This document shows, in pieces, positions 50,032-61,639 of a stretch of 64,000 nucleotides of DNA. The notes beneath the pieces are model-generated. The model worked only from the letters and a program-made list of their open reading frames with translations. It did not search any database and had not been told where the DNA came from. The translations under genes were made by a program, and so were the position numbers. The stretch lies in NCBI RefSeq assembly GCF_003597395.2, contig NC_133777.1, positions 54,498,428 to 54,562,427 on the forward strand, read 5' to 3'. Position 1 is the first letter of the stretch. Each line of letters begins with the position of its first letter. Source of the stretch: Chelonoidis abingdonii (lineage: Eukaryota; Chordata; Testudines; Testudinidae).

Positions 50032-50313
50032 GGATATGGCTACACTTGAAATTTCAAAGCGCTGCCACGGCAGCACTTTGAAGTGTGAGTGTGGTAGGAG
50101 CGGCAGCGCTGGGAGAGAGCTCTCCCAGCGCTGCACGTAAACCACATCCTCTACGGGTGTAGCGTGCAGCACTGGGAGCCACGCTCCCAGCGCTGCCACC
50201 CTGATTACACTGAGGCTCTACAGCGCTGTATCTTGCAGCGCTCAGGGGGGTGTTTTTTCACACCCCTGAGCACGAAAGTTGCAGCGCTGTAAAGTGCCAG
50301 TGTAGCCATACCC
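50032..50313. mobile_element. Harbinger-like MITE, 282 bp, ATA duplication
   Basis: The ends are GGATATGGCTACACT and AGTGTAGCCATACCC, with ATA on both sides (50029-50031 and 50314-50316), fitting the 3-bp TWA-type duplication of PIF/Harbinger. The interior is strongly palindromic and repeats AGCGCT seven times, giving several alternative hairpins. GGGGGTGTTTTTTCACACCCC near 50246-50266 is a perfect small hairpin. Confidence 0.82.
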
Positions 50314-53300
50314 ATAATAGTTTTGCATTTGAGCTTGATTTTCCTTTCACTTACTATCCTTTATTTGTCTATAAATATGGCGTGTTATTTGCTTAGTGAA
50401 TGAGAACAGGAGATGGGTTAAGGCAATGGCTGTACAGACAAGTCTACCTTGTACATCTTGAGATTTATGGCACAGGTCTGATTTTTCTAAGCCACTTCCC
50501 TGCTTTATAGTAGCAAACAACTGAAAATGCAGGTATCATGGTGATGAATAATCAGCTGCTGTGGAAGAAGAGAATAGGCAACCACCTGTCTCGTTATAAA
50601 GCTCCAAAGTAGCACAAGGTGTAATGAGCACAATTCTGCTCCATCTTTAATAGGAACCACTTCCTGTTAAGTCAGTCCCTTATTTGATCACTTAAGACAG
50701 ATTTAAGTGTATGGATTTTATGTGATTCAGTAGCTCCGAACATGCTTGTTTCACCATGACACCATCACAGCTCAATGTGAGAAAATGCAGCATGTGATCC
50801 TTGTTACAGTCGAAGGCCTGATTTGACTCTTGCCCAGATGTAAATCAGGAGTAACTATCGAAGTCAATGGGATTACACCAGTGTACATCTGGAGCAAGAG
50901 AGAGGAGAATCAAGTTCTCAGTATACGGTATTCATAATATACTGGTATACACATTCCTCTGGATGCACAGAGTACGCAAATAATTCCCTGAGTTTCAAGA
51001 TGATAGCTCACAAAGTAATTACAGAGCACATTTCATACAGAAGCCTCTGCTCAAGTAGGTCATCCATTGGCTCTGTGATAAGGTGACTGTGTTTTTTTAA
51101 AGTCATGATTCATTCATTTAGACAGTGGACATCTGATCTTAACTTCAACAAATAATCCACAAACTAGCTGTTTGGCCAAATCCTCATTGGAGCTGTGTTG
51201 TCAATAATTATTGGCAACTGTTTTTTCCATTCTCATCTAAACTGGTTTGAAATAAACAAAAGGAAAGGAAATGTCACAGGCAAAGGGGAAGCCTTTTCTA
51301 TCTCTTTAGATTTCCCTTCTGAAATTTCAAAGCAGAATTGTTTGATTGTCACCCTTTTCCCACTGTTCTTATTTAAGCTGCAATTGCTTCTCCAAAAAAC
51401 TTATTTTTATGCTATATTTGACTCTACAAGTACTTCCCAAGGAGCAGTCATAAGGAAATGTGCTTCAAATTGGAATTCTTCCGCTCGGGTACGATCATGC
51501 AAACAACCAGGCAGAATTTATTTAACCTTCAGCTAACTGCTCAACCAACTTGAAATTATTGATAGCCCATCAGTAATGATCAAGATGGAAAGGCTAAATG
51601 AAGAGATGCAGCATTTTTTTTTAAACAAGAGAACCATTGAGCTGGTAACATGACTTGAAATGCCATGTCAGCTCAGCGAGCATGGTCAAGAAGCTCAGCT
51701 GCAGGAGGAAATAAAACTGTTAAGTTATGGCTGCCCTCCAATCAGTCACAGGGGTAATGATGTTTGGCTTGAGTCAGGTTATATGTCAGCAAATATACAT
51801 CTCTCAGACAGCCTCTAAAAGAGCCTTAAGATCATGCTTATTGTTTTATATAGATAGGGGTCGGATGCTGATATATGGTGGTCATAGGCCACTGAAATAA
51901 ATTTCACAATGTTCAGCAGGTAAAGTTAATCTCAATACAGGAGAATGCGAGGGCAGTTTTGATAGAATATTCATTCTATTGACAGTGATGGCACATTTTT
52001 TCTCCATTATGTTTTGTGCAAATCACTTGAAGACAGACAATTTTTTCCACCCATTGATCCTAAATTTATCACTACCTACATGGAGTATGATTGAACCCAG
52101 CCTTTGGAATACAACCACCAGGAGCTAGAAATTCAAATTCTGGCTTATAGACACACCTGGGCTCATGACCCTGGAGCTATTCACGTACTGAACTCATGGT
52201 AAGTCAGAATTGCAAACATCCACATTTCGTATTCCTCCAGAGCAGGAAATCCTGGGTGTCATGAAGTCTCTTTTGTGAATGTTTTATTTGGCGTAATGGG
52301 GTTGTATGAATGGTAGCTGGAAAGTAAAGTACAAGGCAAGATTGCACCAATGGAGATGCTCCAGAATTACACCAGCGTGAAGGATTAGAATCTGTCTCAC
52401 AGTAAAGAAGCAGAATGGATTGAGCCCCAAGAATTTAACATTTTTCTCATTTTATTATCCTGAACTTCTGTTGAATCTTGTGTCTAAGGATCTCAAATCC
52501 ATTTGTAAGTATTACATCAGATCCTCAGGTGGCAAAATCAGAGTAGCTCCACTGAAATCAATTAAGCCCAAGTCTTTCAATAGCATTTCAGAGGTAAATT
52601 GAGCCACCAAAACTCTTTTAAGGCCTTACAGTTAGTTAATAGAAAAACCAAGGGTACAACCCAGTAGTCCTTATACCCAGTCCTCTGCTCTAATCAACAG
52701 ACATTACCATAGAGACTTACAAAATGTAAAGAGAGGAACCCTTGATCATTTCTCTTTTGATCTAACTGAACCTGAATCCTTCCCACGCCATCAGATGTTG
52801 CTTAGCGCTGAATAAGGTTCTGCTATCCCTGTATGTCATGCTGTTGCCTGCAATGCTAGCTTGCTGTGTTTCTATAACTTAACCTCTTTACAAGGATAGG
52901 TTGTTGACCTATTACTTTACCCCAAAACTGGAGGACCAGTGTACCACTATTTGTCTGGTTCCTTACCCTTTGGTCTGGCCCCAGCGGCCCCACCAGGAGT
53001 TTCTGCCTCAATAGGTCTCAGAGTCACTGGACCACATGAGCCTTTTAAAGAGCAGAGCCTTAATTCTGAGGGTCTTATTCACTTTTTGCTAGCCATACTC
53101 CAGCTGACATCAAAGGGAATGCACCCAAGACCAAGAGGGAGGAAAATGAGCACTAAGGAAGAAAAACAACAAGCGGTGTCCAGGGTTGTGTGGCAAGATT
53201 GTGAGTACTTGATATTCAGACTTCAAGCTGATTTGTTTGTTTCTGCAATTTATTCTTCCCATTTATATTGAGAGATGCCACTTTAAGTCATAAGCCCTGA

Positions 53301-53478
53301 CCTCCCATCCTGTACGCTGGGCATCCTGACAAAATAACCATTTCTATCTTTACTATGCATGTTGCATCAAAAGCAAATGAACAGCAATCTTTAAAATACA
53401 CAAATAGGAGATTAAAAACTGCACACTCAATAGGACCCTGCTGGAAACATGCAACTTGCGTCAGCACACAAGCAATTG
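50314..53478. other. Mostly unrecognised sequence
   Basis: Includes the palindromic element at 50816-50918 and a possible MIR-like remnant at about 52590-52700 (GAGGTAAATTGAGCC, AGTCCTTATACCCAGTCCTCTGCTCTAATC). Open frames of 60-113 codons (51195-51536, 52939-53271) show no recognisable domain. Confidence 0.4.
50816..50918. repeat. Small palindromic element
   Basis: Arms GGCCTGATTTGACTCTTGCC...CAGATGTAAAT and GTACATCTGGAGCAAGAG...AGAATCAAG pair imperfectly around GTAACTATCGAAGTCAATGG. Core and termini are those of the palindrome group. Confidence 0.6.
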
Positions 53479-54620
53479 TGACATTCTGGGTCCACCCAGA
53501 ACAGTGAGGGATTCTGTCACTTTCCACCCTGTAACCTTGGAGGCCTTTGCGCTGTGCATCTATGGTTCAATTCCCTGACACCCAGAAGCCTGCCCACAAG
53601 TATCAGGTCTCACTAACCTAGTTACTCTTTTGCAACAGCTCTTCCACTGTGGGTCCCCCCAAATACATCCTCCCTGAGTTCATATTTACCAGACACTTGG
53701 ATGGTTCCCCTCTAGTTTGTCACCCCCGAAGGCATGAAACCAGCCTTCAAGTTCTCAGCTAACTTTAGTATCCGCACAACACTTAGTTTAGGCATCAGAG
53801 ACATGGTTAGGATAAAAATAAAAAGTTTATTTAATAGCAGAACCACCAATTCAAAGTTGACAGAGTAAGGGGGCAGCAAACACATACAATTGACACAGAA
53901 AATAAACGTGAAGACACAACCTCGGGCTTTACACTTTGATATTAGATGACATTCCATTTCTAATAAGAGTTACCTATTGCCCTATAACAGTTTCCTAGTG
54001 CACCCCGAGCTACAGGAGAGATCCCACGTTCATAAACCGCCTCTTGTCTCAAGACTGTCCCCCAAATTCTGGAGGCTTCTTCATTTCAGATTCTTCTATT
54101 TTAAAAGGATTTGCAGGGTTTTTTTCTTCAGTCTGTGTAGATATTTAAAGTGGGAAAAACTCCCTCGTTTCTCAGTTTCTGAAGACTGGGGTTTTCTTTT
54201 AATTATCAAGCAGTTCCCATTTTCTTTGATGGTTCCTCATTGTGTTTTCTGGGTATTTTTCCCCTGGGTTGGACAATGGCTTGGTGCTTGAAGCCAGTTT
54301 TGTTTGTTTGGGGAGGTAGCCTCCCTCCCCACCTCCCCACCCCCGATTGCTTCACTGCCCTATTGCAAGGTGATGCTGAAATCACACCACAGTTACAATT
54401 ACTTTTACACGCACACACCCCTTTATAACAATAACCTGTATACATAACTCCATAACTGATGACTATTACATTCAGTGTGCTTCAAGCTTTCATACAAGAT
54501 CTTTACTCTATATGCTCTTACAGTAAAATAACAGATATGAGGTCAGTTGGTTTCACTGCTTATTTGGGGAGGTTTAAACCAGAAGGTTCTCCCCTTGGAG
54601 TGTCTGGACCCTGAGTGTCA
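53479..54620 (-). mobile_element. Probable ERV-type LTR, antisense, about 1.14 kb
   Basis: On the + strand it starts TGACATTCTGGGTCC and ends GACCCTGAGTGTCA, so the ends GGGTCC/GGACCC are near inverted. AAAATAAAAAGTTTATTTAA near 53813 reads as polyadenylation- or TATA-like sequence on either strand. No matching target duplication was found. Internal open frames (53977-54291, 104 codons) have no domain. The call is by resemblance to a turtle LTR. Confidence 0.55.
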
Positions 54621-55902
54621 AAACTCTAGAAATCATATGCTTAAAATGTATTAAAAACCCTATCCACCCCACAATTTTACCCATGCCTTTGGCGTCTGAT
54701 TGATCTACCATAATGCACCATAGCAGGCCCATGAGGGCTATTCAAAAGCATCAGCTTGTGTATGCAAAATACAGCAGGCTGGGTGTTCTCAGTGGAAGGT
54801 CCTTGCCAGTGAATAGGCTCCCTCAGATGGTCCACCTGAGCCCAATTTTCTGACCTTCAAAGCATGGTTTAAGCATTGTAGGTGTAGTTAGGATTGATTT
54901 AAGTGTAAGTAGGGGAGGCCATTGTGGATTTAATTTAATGTGATGCTGCTTTTAATCTGCGTAATGTATCCAGATGCTATGACGATAGGCACACACATAT
55001 CAATCGCTACATTAATTAAGTAAACAAGTGGCAAAATGTCATTAATTTTCTCTGGCTGTTAAATTACTGGATTACATCCTTAAAAATCCAGTCCTGTAGT
55101 CCTTGCTCCTGCTGACTTCACTGAGAGACTTACCTGCAGAGAAGATGCAGAATCTGGCCTAAACTGTAATACTGAAACATACCAACTCCCTAAGGACAAA
55201 TTTCTCCTCTGACCTGCCCAGGGCATCTCCAATTCACAGTGCCAGGTTCTGTTGCATTCAGTACACCTTCACTGCACAGCCTGACAGTTGCCTGCTTAGA
55301 ATGAGCATAAAATATGCAACAGGTCCACTGTGAGGGGTTAGAGGTTGGAGGCAGATCAGAGAGGAGAATTTTGCCCTCAGCCTTTTTACTATTTACCACA
55401 GGCTTCAGTGGGAGTTTGCCTGAGAAAAAAATGAGTAAGGAGTTCAGGATTATGCTCCACATGCACAAAAATCTCTTGGGTGACTTGTTTCTTTCCAATC
55501 ACAAGGAAGAGTTTCTGTTGGCGTTGTCTTGTCAAACAATCCCACCTGCATTGCCTAGCACCAAGACTTTCAATCTTCCAGTTAGTTTTCTGTAATCACA
55601 TAAGAATGAATACAGTGATGACAATAGATCTTACCTGTAAAACACCCTTGGGACCAAGAGAATGTCCTGACTTGATAGAAAGATGCATCAATTACGTGGA
55701 CTTGACTAAATGCTTCTTCAAGCATAACTAGAGCCCCACTGAAATGTCTATGTAAAATGAAAGCAAGCTACAGGATTTCATGAAGAGTAATTACCTTCCT
55801 TTCTGTGTGTCGCCTTCCCTTTATAGCATATGAATTGAATGGAAAGTTTTTGACTCAGTTACCTTTGGACTGATTTAAAGTGGACTACCAAATTCAACTA
55901 CT
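54621..55902. other. Unrecognised sequence
   Basis: Short open frames only (55190-55498 minus, 55314-55595 plus), no domain. No repeat was recognised apart from a weak palindrome-like patch at 55086-55161. Confidence 0.4.
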
Positions 55903-56359
55903 CAGACCTGGTCTACACTACGGGTTAGGTCGAATTTAGCCGCGTTAGGTCAATTTTAAAATGAATGTGTCCACACAACCATCCCCATTCCATTGACTTA
56001 AAGGGCTCTAAAAATCGACTTCTGTACTCCTGCCCTGACGAGGGGATTAGTGCTAAAATCGACCTTGCTGGGTTGAATTTGGGGTAGTGCGGATGCAAAT
56101 CGACGGTACTAGCCTCCGGGAGCTATCCCAGAGTGCTCCAATGTGTCTGCTCTGGACAGCACTTTGAACTCCAATGCACTGGCCAAGTACACAGGAAAAG
56201 CTCCGGGAACTTTTGAATTTAATTTCCTGTTTGGTCAGCATGGCAAACTCAGCAGCACAGGTGACCATGCAGTCCCCCCAGAATCATAGAGCGTAGAATG
56301 TTTCTACGCTCCCCCTATCATCTCCGTCCCTGAGGTTATCGCAGATTAGAAGGCAAAAA

Positions 56360-57470
56360 AAATGCACTCGTGATGACATGTTTTCCGAGCTCATGCAGCC
56401 CTCCTGCACTGATAGGGCACAGCTTAATGCATGTGTCAAAGGTTTCTTCCCCACTCTGAACTCTAAAGTACAGATGTGGGGACCTGCATGAGAACCTTTA
56501 AGCTTACCTACCAGCTTAGATTTGGGTTTGCTGCCACCACCCAAATTATTTGAGTTATTTGGGAAATTCTGTTTACCTCCCCCCCCCCCCCCCGAATATT
56601 TCCCTCCCAAGTACTATAACTCTTCCCCGGGTAGTCTTGAGAGACTTCTCCACCAAGTATCTGATGAATACCAATCCAAACCCTTGGATCTTAAAACAAG
56701 GAGAAATTAACCATTCCCCCTTCTTTTTCCCCACCAATTTCTGGTGAGTCCAGATTCACCCCCACCTTGGATCTTAAAACAAGGAAAAATCAATCAGGTT
56801 CTTAAAAAGAAGACTTTTAATTAAAGAAAGAAGAAAGTTAAAAATCATTTCTGTAAAATTAGGATGGAAAATAATTTTATAGGGTAATGAGATTCAAAGA
56901 GCCCAGAGGAACCCCCTCTAGCCTTAGGTTTAAAGTTACAGCAAACAGAGGTAAACTCTTTAGCAAAAGGAACATTTACAAGTTGAGAAAACAAAGATAA
57001 AACTAACGCACCTTGCCTGGCTGTTACTTACAAGTTTGAAATATGAGAGAGTGGTTCAGAAAGATTTGGAGAGCATGGATTGATGTCTGATCCCTCTTAG
57101 TCCCAAGAGCGAACAACCCCCCAAACAAAGAGCACACAAATAAAAGCCTTCCTCCCCCCACAAGATTTGAAAGTATCTTGTCTCCTTATTGGTCCTTTGG
57201 GTCAAGTGTCAGCCAGGTTACCTGAGCTTCTTAACCCTTTACAGGTAAAAGGATTTTGGTGTCTCTGACCAGGAGGGATTTTATAGTATTGTACACAAGT
57301 GGGCTGTTATCCTTCCCTTTATAGTTATGACAGCATGGAAGCATTCAGTGGCAGAGGCTAGGAAAGAATTAAGTGAGCGCGAAGAGCGGAGGCAGGATGC
57401 GATTCTGAGAAAAACCAGCAAGAGCACAGACCCCCGCTGCATCCACTGTATAACTGCCTACTCTCCTCCC
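56360..57470 (+). pseudogene. Relic of Harbinger Myb-like accessory protein C terminus, split by LTR
   Basis: Before the LTR one frame reads DDMFSELMQPSC, and after it, in the same frame once the LTR and duplication are set aside, EARKELSEREERRQDAILR, ending at TAG at about 57480. These phrases match the C-terminal helical part of the Myb/SANT-like second protein of turtle Harbinger elements as I know it. The DNA-binding N-terminal domain is absent. The frame is broken by an 899-bp LTR, so it is not functional. Confidence 0.6.
56434..57332 (-). mobile_element. Solo LTR (family L1), 899 bp, perfect 5-bp TSD, nested in Harbinger
   Basis: On the + strand it begins TGTCAAAGGTTTCTTCCCC and ends TTTATAGTTATGACA. 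Flanks are GCATG on both sides (56429-56433 and 57333-57337). It is the same family as 37762-38725 and 29152. It contains two tandem CCTTGGATCTTAAAACAAGG units near 56682 and 56766, fewer than in the 37762 copy. A C-run lies at about 56579-56593. Confidence 0.92.
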
Positions 57471-57769
57471 CATATTCCATAGCCTCCTCACCCAGACGCC
57501 TAAGAACGCGGGGCGGGGAGGAGGCTCCAGACACCCAGCCACTCCATTCCGGAGGATGGCCCAAGCAACAGAAGGCTGTCATTCAAACAATTTGATTTTT
57601 AGTGTGGCTACAATAAGCAATGTGGCCATCTCCTTCCCTTTTCCCCCACCTCATCCAGGCTACCTTGTCCGTTATCTCTCTCTCTTTTTTAATTAATAAA
57701 GAAAGGCCTAAATTTTCAGAAGCAGCTATTAGTTTTTTGTCTCTCTGTTTTTAGTTGCCCAACCTGTGC

Positions 57770-60480
57770 TGGTTACAGGACAAGCCACAGCTGGGTTGAA
57801 TCAGGTCATCCCAGGGTAAAAGGCAGCAGGAAAGCGCAGCGAGGAGTCGTCAGAGTAAAGCTGCAGGGAAAGAGGGTCTCCTGCAGTGGTTCACAAGGAA
57901 GAGAGAGCTGCTCAGTAAGGAGGGGGCTGTGCCCAGCTAAAGCCTGAGTAGAAGATTGGTTTTGTGTGTTTGAGAATTCCATTAATTTAATAAACATAAG
58001 AAGGGCTGTGCTGAAAGGGAGGCTGTAGTTTGTCGAAGGAGCCCTGGTGAAGGGGAAATGGGGGTCCAGCTCAGCAGGCCACCTCTGGCTAGGTTGGGCT
58101 GCCTCTGTGGCAGATGGTCCTGTTCAAACTGGCATAGTTGGCAGGATCCCACAGACCCCCTCCCATCAAGGAAGGAAGGTAAATGCATGGGACTGAGAAA
58201 ACTATTAGTGTGTTGGCTGAGCAGCAACCATGGATGCAGACAGTCCTTCTACAGATTCTGCAGGAGCAGAAGGTACAGTGGTCCCAGCAGTGATGGGGAA
58301 ATTATAGATGGGGTCAGTGAGACAGGGAAAACTAGGCTGTCTCAAAAAGACAGTTTCCACGTCTGCTTGGGAAACAGAAAGGGCATGACACATCTTTGCT
58401 GTCTGGGAGGAGGGAAGGGGCAGGTTGGGGAATGGGACAATTGCAGATTTGCCTATGTCCTGTTATCATACTCAGCCTTCCTTTCTGGAGTGCCGTGCAA
58501 TGAGTGCTGCACTTCAGGCTGGCTAAAATGTATGGTGATGGGGGTTGAGTGCAGTGGATAAGGGTCATAGTTTGCAGCAGGGCTGGGTGGTGAAGCTACA
58601 GGTGTTGGAGGCAGCTGGGGGTGATAAGAAACAGGATGTTGGGGGAAGTGGGTTGGCGGTGACATGAGGGCACAAGGAAAAGAGTTTTGGGACAATGGCT
58701 GTGGGGGGTGGGTGGACACGGATGTGCTCCATCTGCATTGCTACAAGCACCTTTATTAAGTCTGCTTGGTGCTCCATGATGTTTAGCATCCGCTCCGTGC
58801 TTTGGTGCCAGAGAGCCGCATTCTGCTGGTGGAGCCTCCTTTCAGTCTCCCGCCTCTCCTGCACTTTTTGATTTTCATTAAGGGACTGCTGCATGTCCTC
58901 TTTGCTTCTTCGCAGATGCTTCCTGAGTCTTTGGGGTCTTTCGGCCATTGATAACAAGGATGGCTGGGATCTCAAGGTTGCATCTGTAAAGTCAAAATGC
59001 AACACTTATCAGAGGTTAACAGAGGTGCTGCTACAGCCTCTGAAGTGTCCGTGGTGCTCTTTGGAGTGGAGGTGAGGTCGCCCCCAAGTTTCGTGTCCAG
59101 CTCTTTGAAAAAATGACAGGTGGGGAGGCAGCACTGGAGCAGTGGTTTGCCTCGCAGGCTTTGTGGTAGGCATTCCACAGCTCCTTCACTTTAACCCTGC
59201 ACTGCAGTGCATCCTGGTCATGTCCCCTTTCCATCATGGCCCCTAATATCTGCTGGAAGGTGTCATAATTCCTATGGCTGGAGTGCAGCTGGGATTGGAC
59301 AGCTTCTTCCCCCCAAACACTGACGGGGTCCAGCACCTCGCCATTGCTCCATACTGGGTATGCCTGGTGCATGGAGGCATGATCACCTGGAAAGATGCAC
59401 TGAGAGCACTCCACGCCTTGCTGAGCAAACAAGAAGGGGAATTTCAAAATTCCCAGAGAATTTAAAGGGTGAGTCTGATGGTTGGTCACCTGAGGGCAGG
59501 GCAGTAGATTTCAAAGTGATGACCAGAGTGGTTAGAACCAGTAGAACTTCTGGAGGCCGATCAGAATACGTTAATAGACCAGGGCGTCCACACTGGTGCT
59601 GCAGCGCTCCAGCTGGGGTGCAGCAAGCATTATGCTTCTCGTGGAGGTGGATTACCAGGGGTGCTCCAGGTGTGGAGTCTGGGCACTCTACTTACCTTGC
59701 CAGCATGGACTCCTCAGGAATTAGGGCACCCGGGGCTGACTTAATGTGCTCTAACTTGCAAGTGTAGCCAAGCCCTAAGTTAGAGAGAGAACCAGTCCTG
59801 GAAATGCATGACCAGTGCATGGAAATACTGAGGGCGTGGCAGGACAGAAGTACTGGGTGTGTAAATACCCTACATGTTAATGGTTTGTTCTCCTCAAAGG
59901 AGAGGTATGTGAAGGAACTGGCTGCTTTTTCCAAAGCAGCCAGGCAGCTGGTCCTGAAAGAAAGGGATGAGCTTGCTGAGGAGCATCAGACCACTTTAAA
60001 AGAAAAATCTCCTGCTCACCATGATTAGTGAGCTGAAGAGAGAACTAGAGGGCTTGTGGTCTGAGAAGGAGACTGGCAAGGACGAAAGAAAAATTGAGGT
60101 GGGCTAGATTCTAAGGAGGGGAGCAGGGTATGTAACAGGGTAACTTCCCCTGGGCTGAAGAAGCTGAGGCTAAGCCAGACCTCATTACAGAATGCGCCGT
60201 ACCTGGGTTGAATCAGGTGATCCTAGGGTAAGAGGCAGCAGGAAGCTGCTGTGAGGGGTCTGCAGAGTGAAGCCAAGGGGAACGCGGGTCACCTGCAGTG
60301 GTTCCCAAGGAAGGGATAGTCCCTCAAGCAGGAGGGACTGTGCCCAGTTTAAGCCTGGATGTATTTGTTTGAGAATTTTCATAATAATAATCCAGACTTT
60401 AAGAAGTGCTGTGACTGAAAGAGGCTGTGGAGTTTTCTGAAGGAACCCTGGTGAAAGGGAAAACAAGGGAGGGGCACAAC
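57770..60480 (+). mobile_element. LTR-flanked degenerate retroelement containing a Harbinger relic
   Basis: Two direct repeats, about 57791-58056 and 60203-60463, share CTGGGTTGAATCAGGT, CTGCAGTGGTTC, GGGACTGTGCCCAG-like and CCCTGGTGAAGGGGAAA phrases in the same order at roughly 75-80% by eye. The first contains TTAATAAACATAAGAAG, a polyadenylation-like motif. A purine tract AAGGAGGGGAGCAGGG (60113-60128) just before TGTAACAGGG suggests a polypurine tract and a 3' LTR start near 60131. Between them lie only short open stretches, such as 58214-58270 (AEQQPWMQTVLLQILQEQ) and 59804-60028 (74 codons, charged helical); a gag origin is possible but unproven. No reverse transcriptase is seen. Confidence 0.5.
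58447..59775 (-). pseudogene. Harbinger element relic with frameshifted Myb/SANT-like gene
   Basis: The minus strand starts at 59775 with AGGGCTTGGCTACACTTGC, a Harbinger terminal repeat. From about 59400 one frame encodes a Myb/SANT-like (trihelix-type) domain with YPVWSNGEVLDPVSVWGEE, RNYDTFQQILGAMMERG and QCRVKVKELWNAYHKA. Frame then changes: FFKELDTKLGGD continues in another frame near 59110, RLRKHLRRSKEDMQQS (a basic, helical segment followed by MEHQADLIKVLVAMQ) in a further frame near 58920, and PPQPLSQNSFPCALMSPP near 58710, before a stop at about 58453. In the family this is the DNA-binding partner of the DDE transposase. Several frameshifts show it is dead. No transposase frame is present. 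Confidence 0.8.
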
Positions 60481-61639
60481 AGAGGCACCCATGACCATGA
60501 GAGGGTACTTGGGTGGCTGTCAGCCTGGTTTAAACGACTGTCAGAATATTGAACCAGAAACCTCTCAAGCCTGATAAACTGCCCTTCATGTAGCATTTAT
60601 ATAAATGTGTGTGTAACCAGGAAGCCCAACTCTGAGGATTAGTCAGGTTTTAAAAGATTTTTAAAACTGTTCAGTGCTCATCTATCTATTTGATAGGGAT
60701 TTCCCCCCAGAACATTATTCAGAGGTTCTTCAAGGGTTGAGAACTACAATATATAGATGATACCAATTTGTAAAACCAAGATTGGTCTGGATTTGCTTCA
60801 TACTTCAGGGCACAGGAAGCATACAAACGACTACAACTTTTGTGATCTACAGCTAAATTTTTTCCACATAATGTGCCACAGTATTTAATCTATATGGTAC
60901 AGCGTTTTCATTTTTAAGATTTACAGTAAGGCTCGGAGACTGTAATTTTCATAGTACAGCTGTTATATTAACTAAATGCTGATCCAAGTCCTAAGAGAAA
61001 ATGATTATATCATCAATATAAACATAGCACATTTTACCTTTTAAATCTGCCAGAAGAATTTTTATGAGTCTCTGAGATGGTGAAGAAGCCTTTTTAGCCC
61101 AGATGGCATGATCCAGTATATATTCATGACAATAGGATTTTTAATCTCATTTTCCAATATCCATTTTCTGTTTAACAATTACAGTAACAATTCTCTGAAC
61201 TTCTACCTTACTTTTCATATTGGAAACTCAAAGCATTCTCAAATGTATAATGAATTACGCGTTGTAACCCCTGTGATGTAGGCAGTTGTTAGTCATGCTA
61301 TCTGGCACAATCTCTCCCACACAAATAGGACTCCTGAGAAAATGTTCACTATTTGAGCAGTTCTTCTAAATCTAGGCTGCTGTTGTAGATCTACAATGAA
61401 ATTACCCCTGTAGCTGGGTGGTAGAGTCTTGATCTGCCCCTATGTGCATGCTGATATTCCAGACTGCTTGACCTTCTCATTTTTATCCCTGAGTTCCTCC
61501 ATATATTCATGGCTGGATGCTCAGATGCTTCTCTACAATGATGGTTAATTGTTTTTGATCTGTGATCTCCATGGAATTATTATATTTGCTTGTCTGTCAT
61601 GTATTACTTGACACCATACGGATGGGTCCCTTAGATGTA
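60481..61639. other. Unrecognised AT-rich sequence
   Basis: No exon, RNA gene or repeat was recognised with confidence. Confidence 0.4.

Larger units (their letters stand above)
55903..57725 (+). mobile_element. PIF/Harbinger-like element, interrupted by a solo LTR, right end missing
   Basis: The left end CAGACCTGGTCTACACTACG is of the Harbinger terminal type. Sequence runs to 56433, is broken by the LTR at 56434-57332, and resumes at 57333. Across the break one frame carries a Myb-like accessory-protein C terminus (feature 56360-57470). After 57595 comes TGGCTACAATAAGCAATGTGG and an AATTAATAAAGAAAGG segment, then homology is lost near 57725 against the adjacent LTR-flanked element. No transposase domain is present. 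Confidence 0.65.

Noticed and set aside
57806..58227. Minus-strand open frames in the LTR-like repeat
   Set aside because: The related repeat at 60185-60596 gives only loosely similar frames on the same strand with no shared domain; they reflect the LTR-like sequence.
58058..58561. A 167-codon plus-strand open frame
   Set aside because: It starts at the edge of the LTR-like repeat and runs into the antisense of the Harbinger relic, so it joins unrelated sequences.
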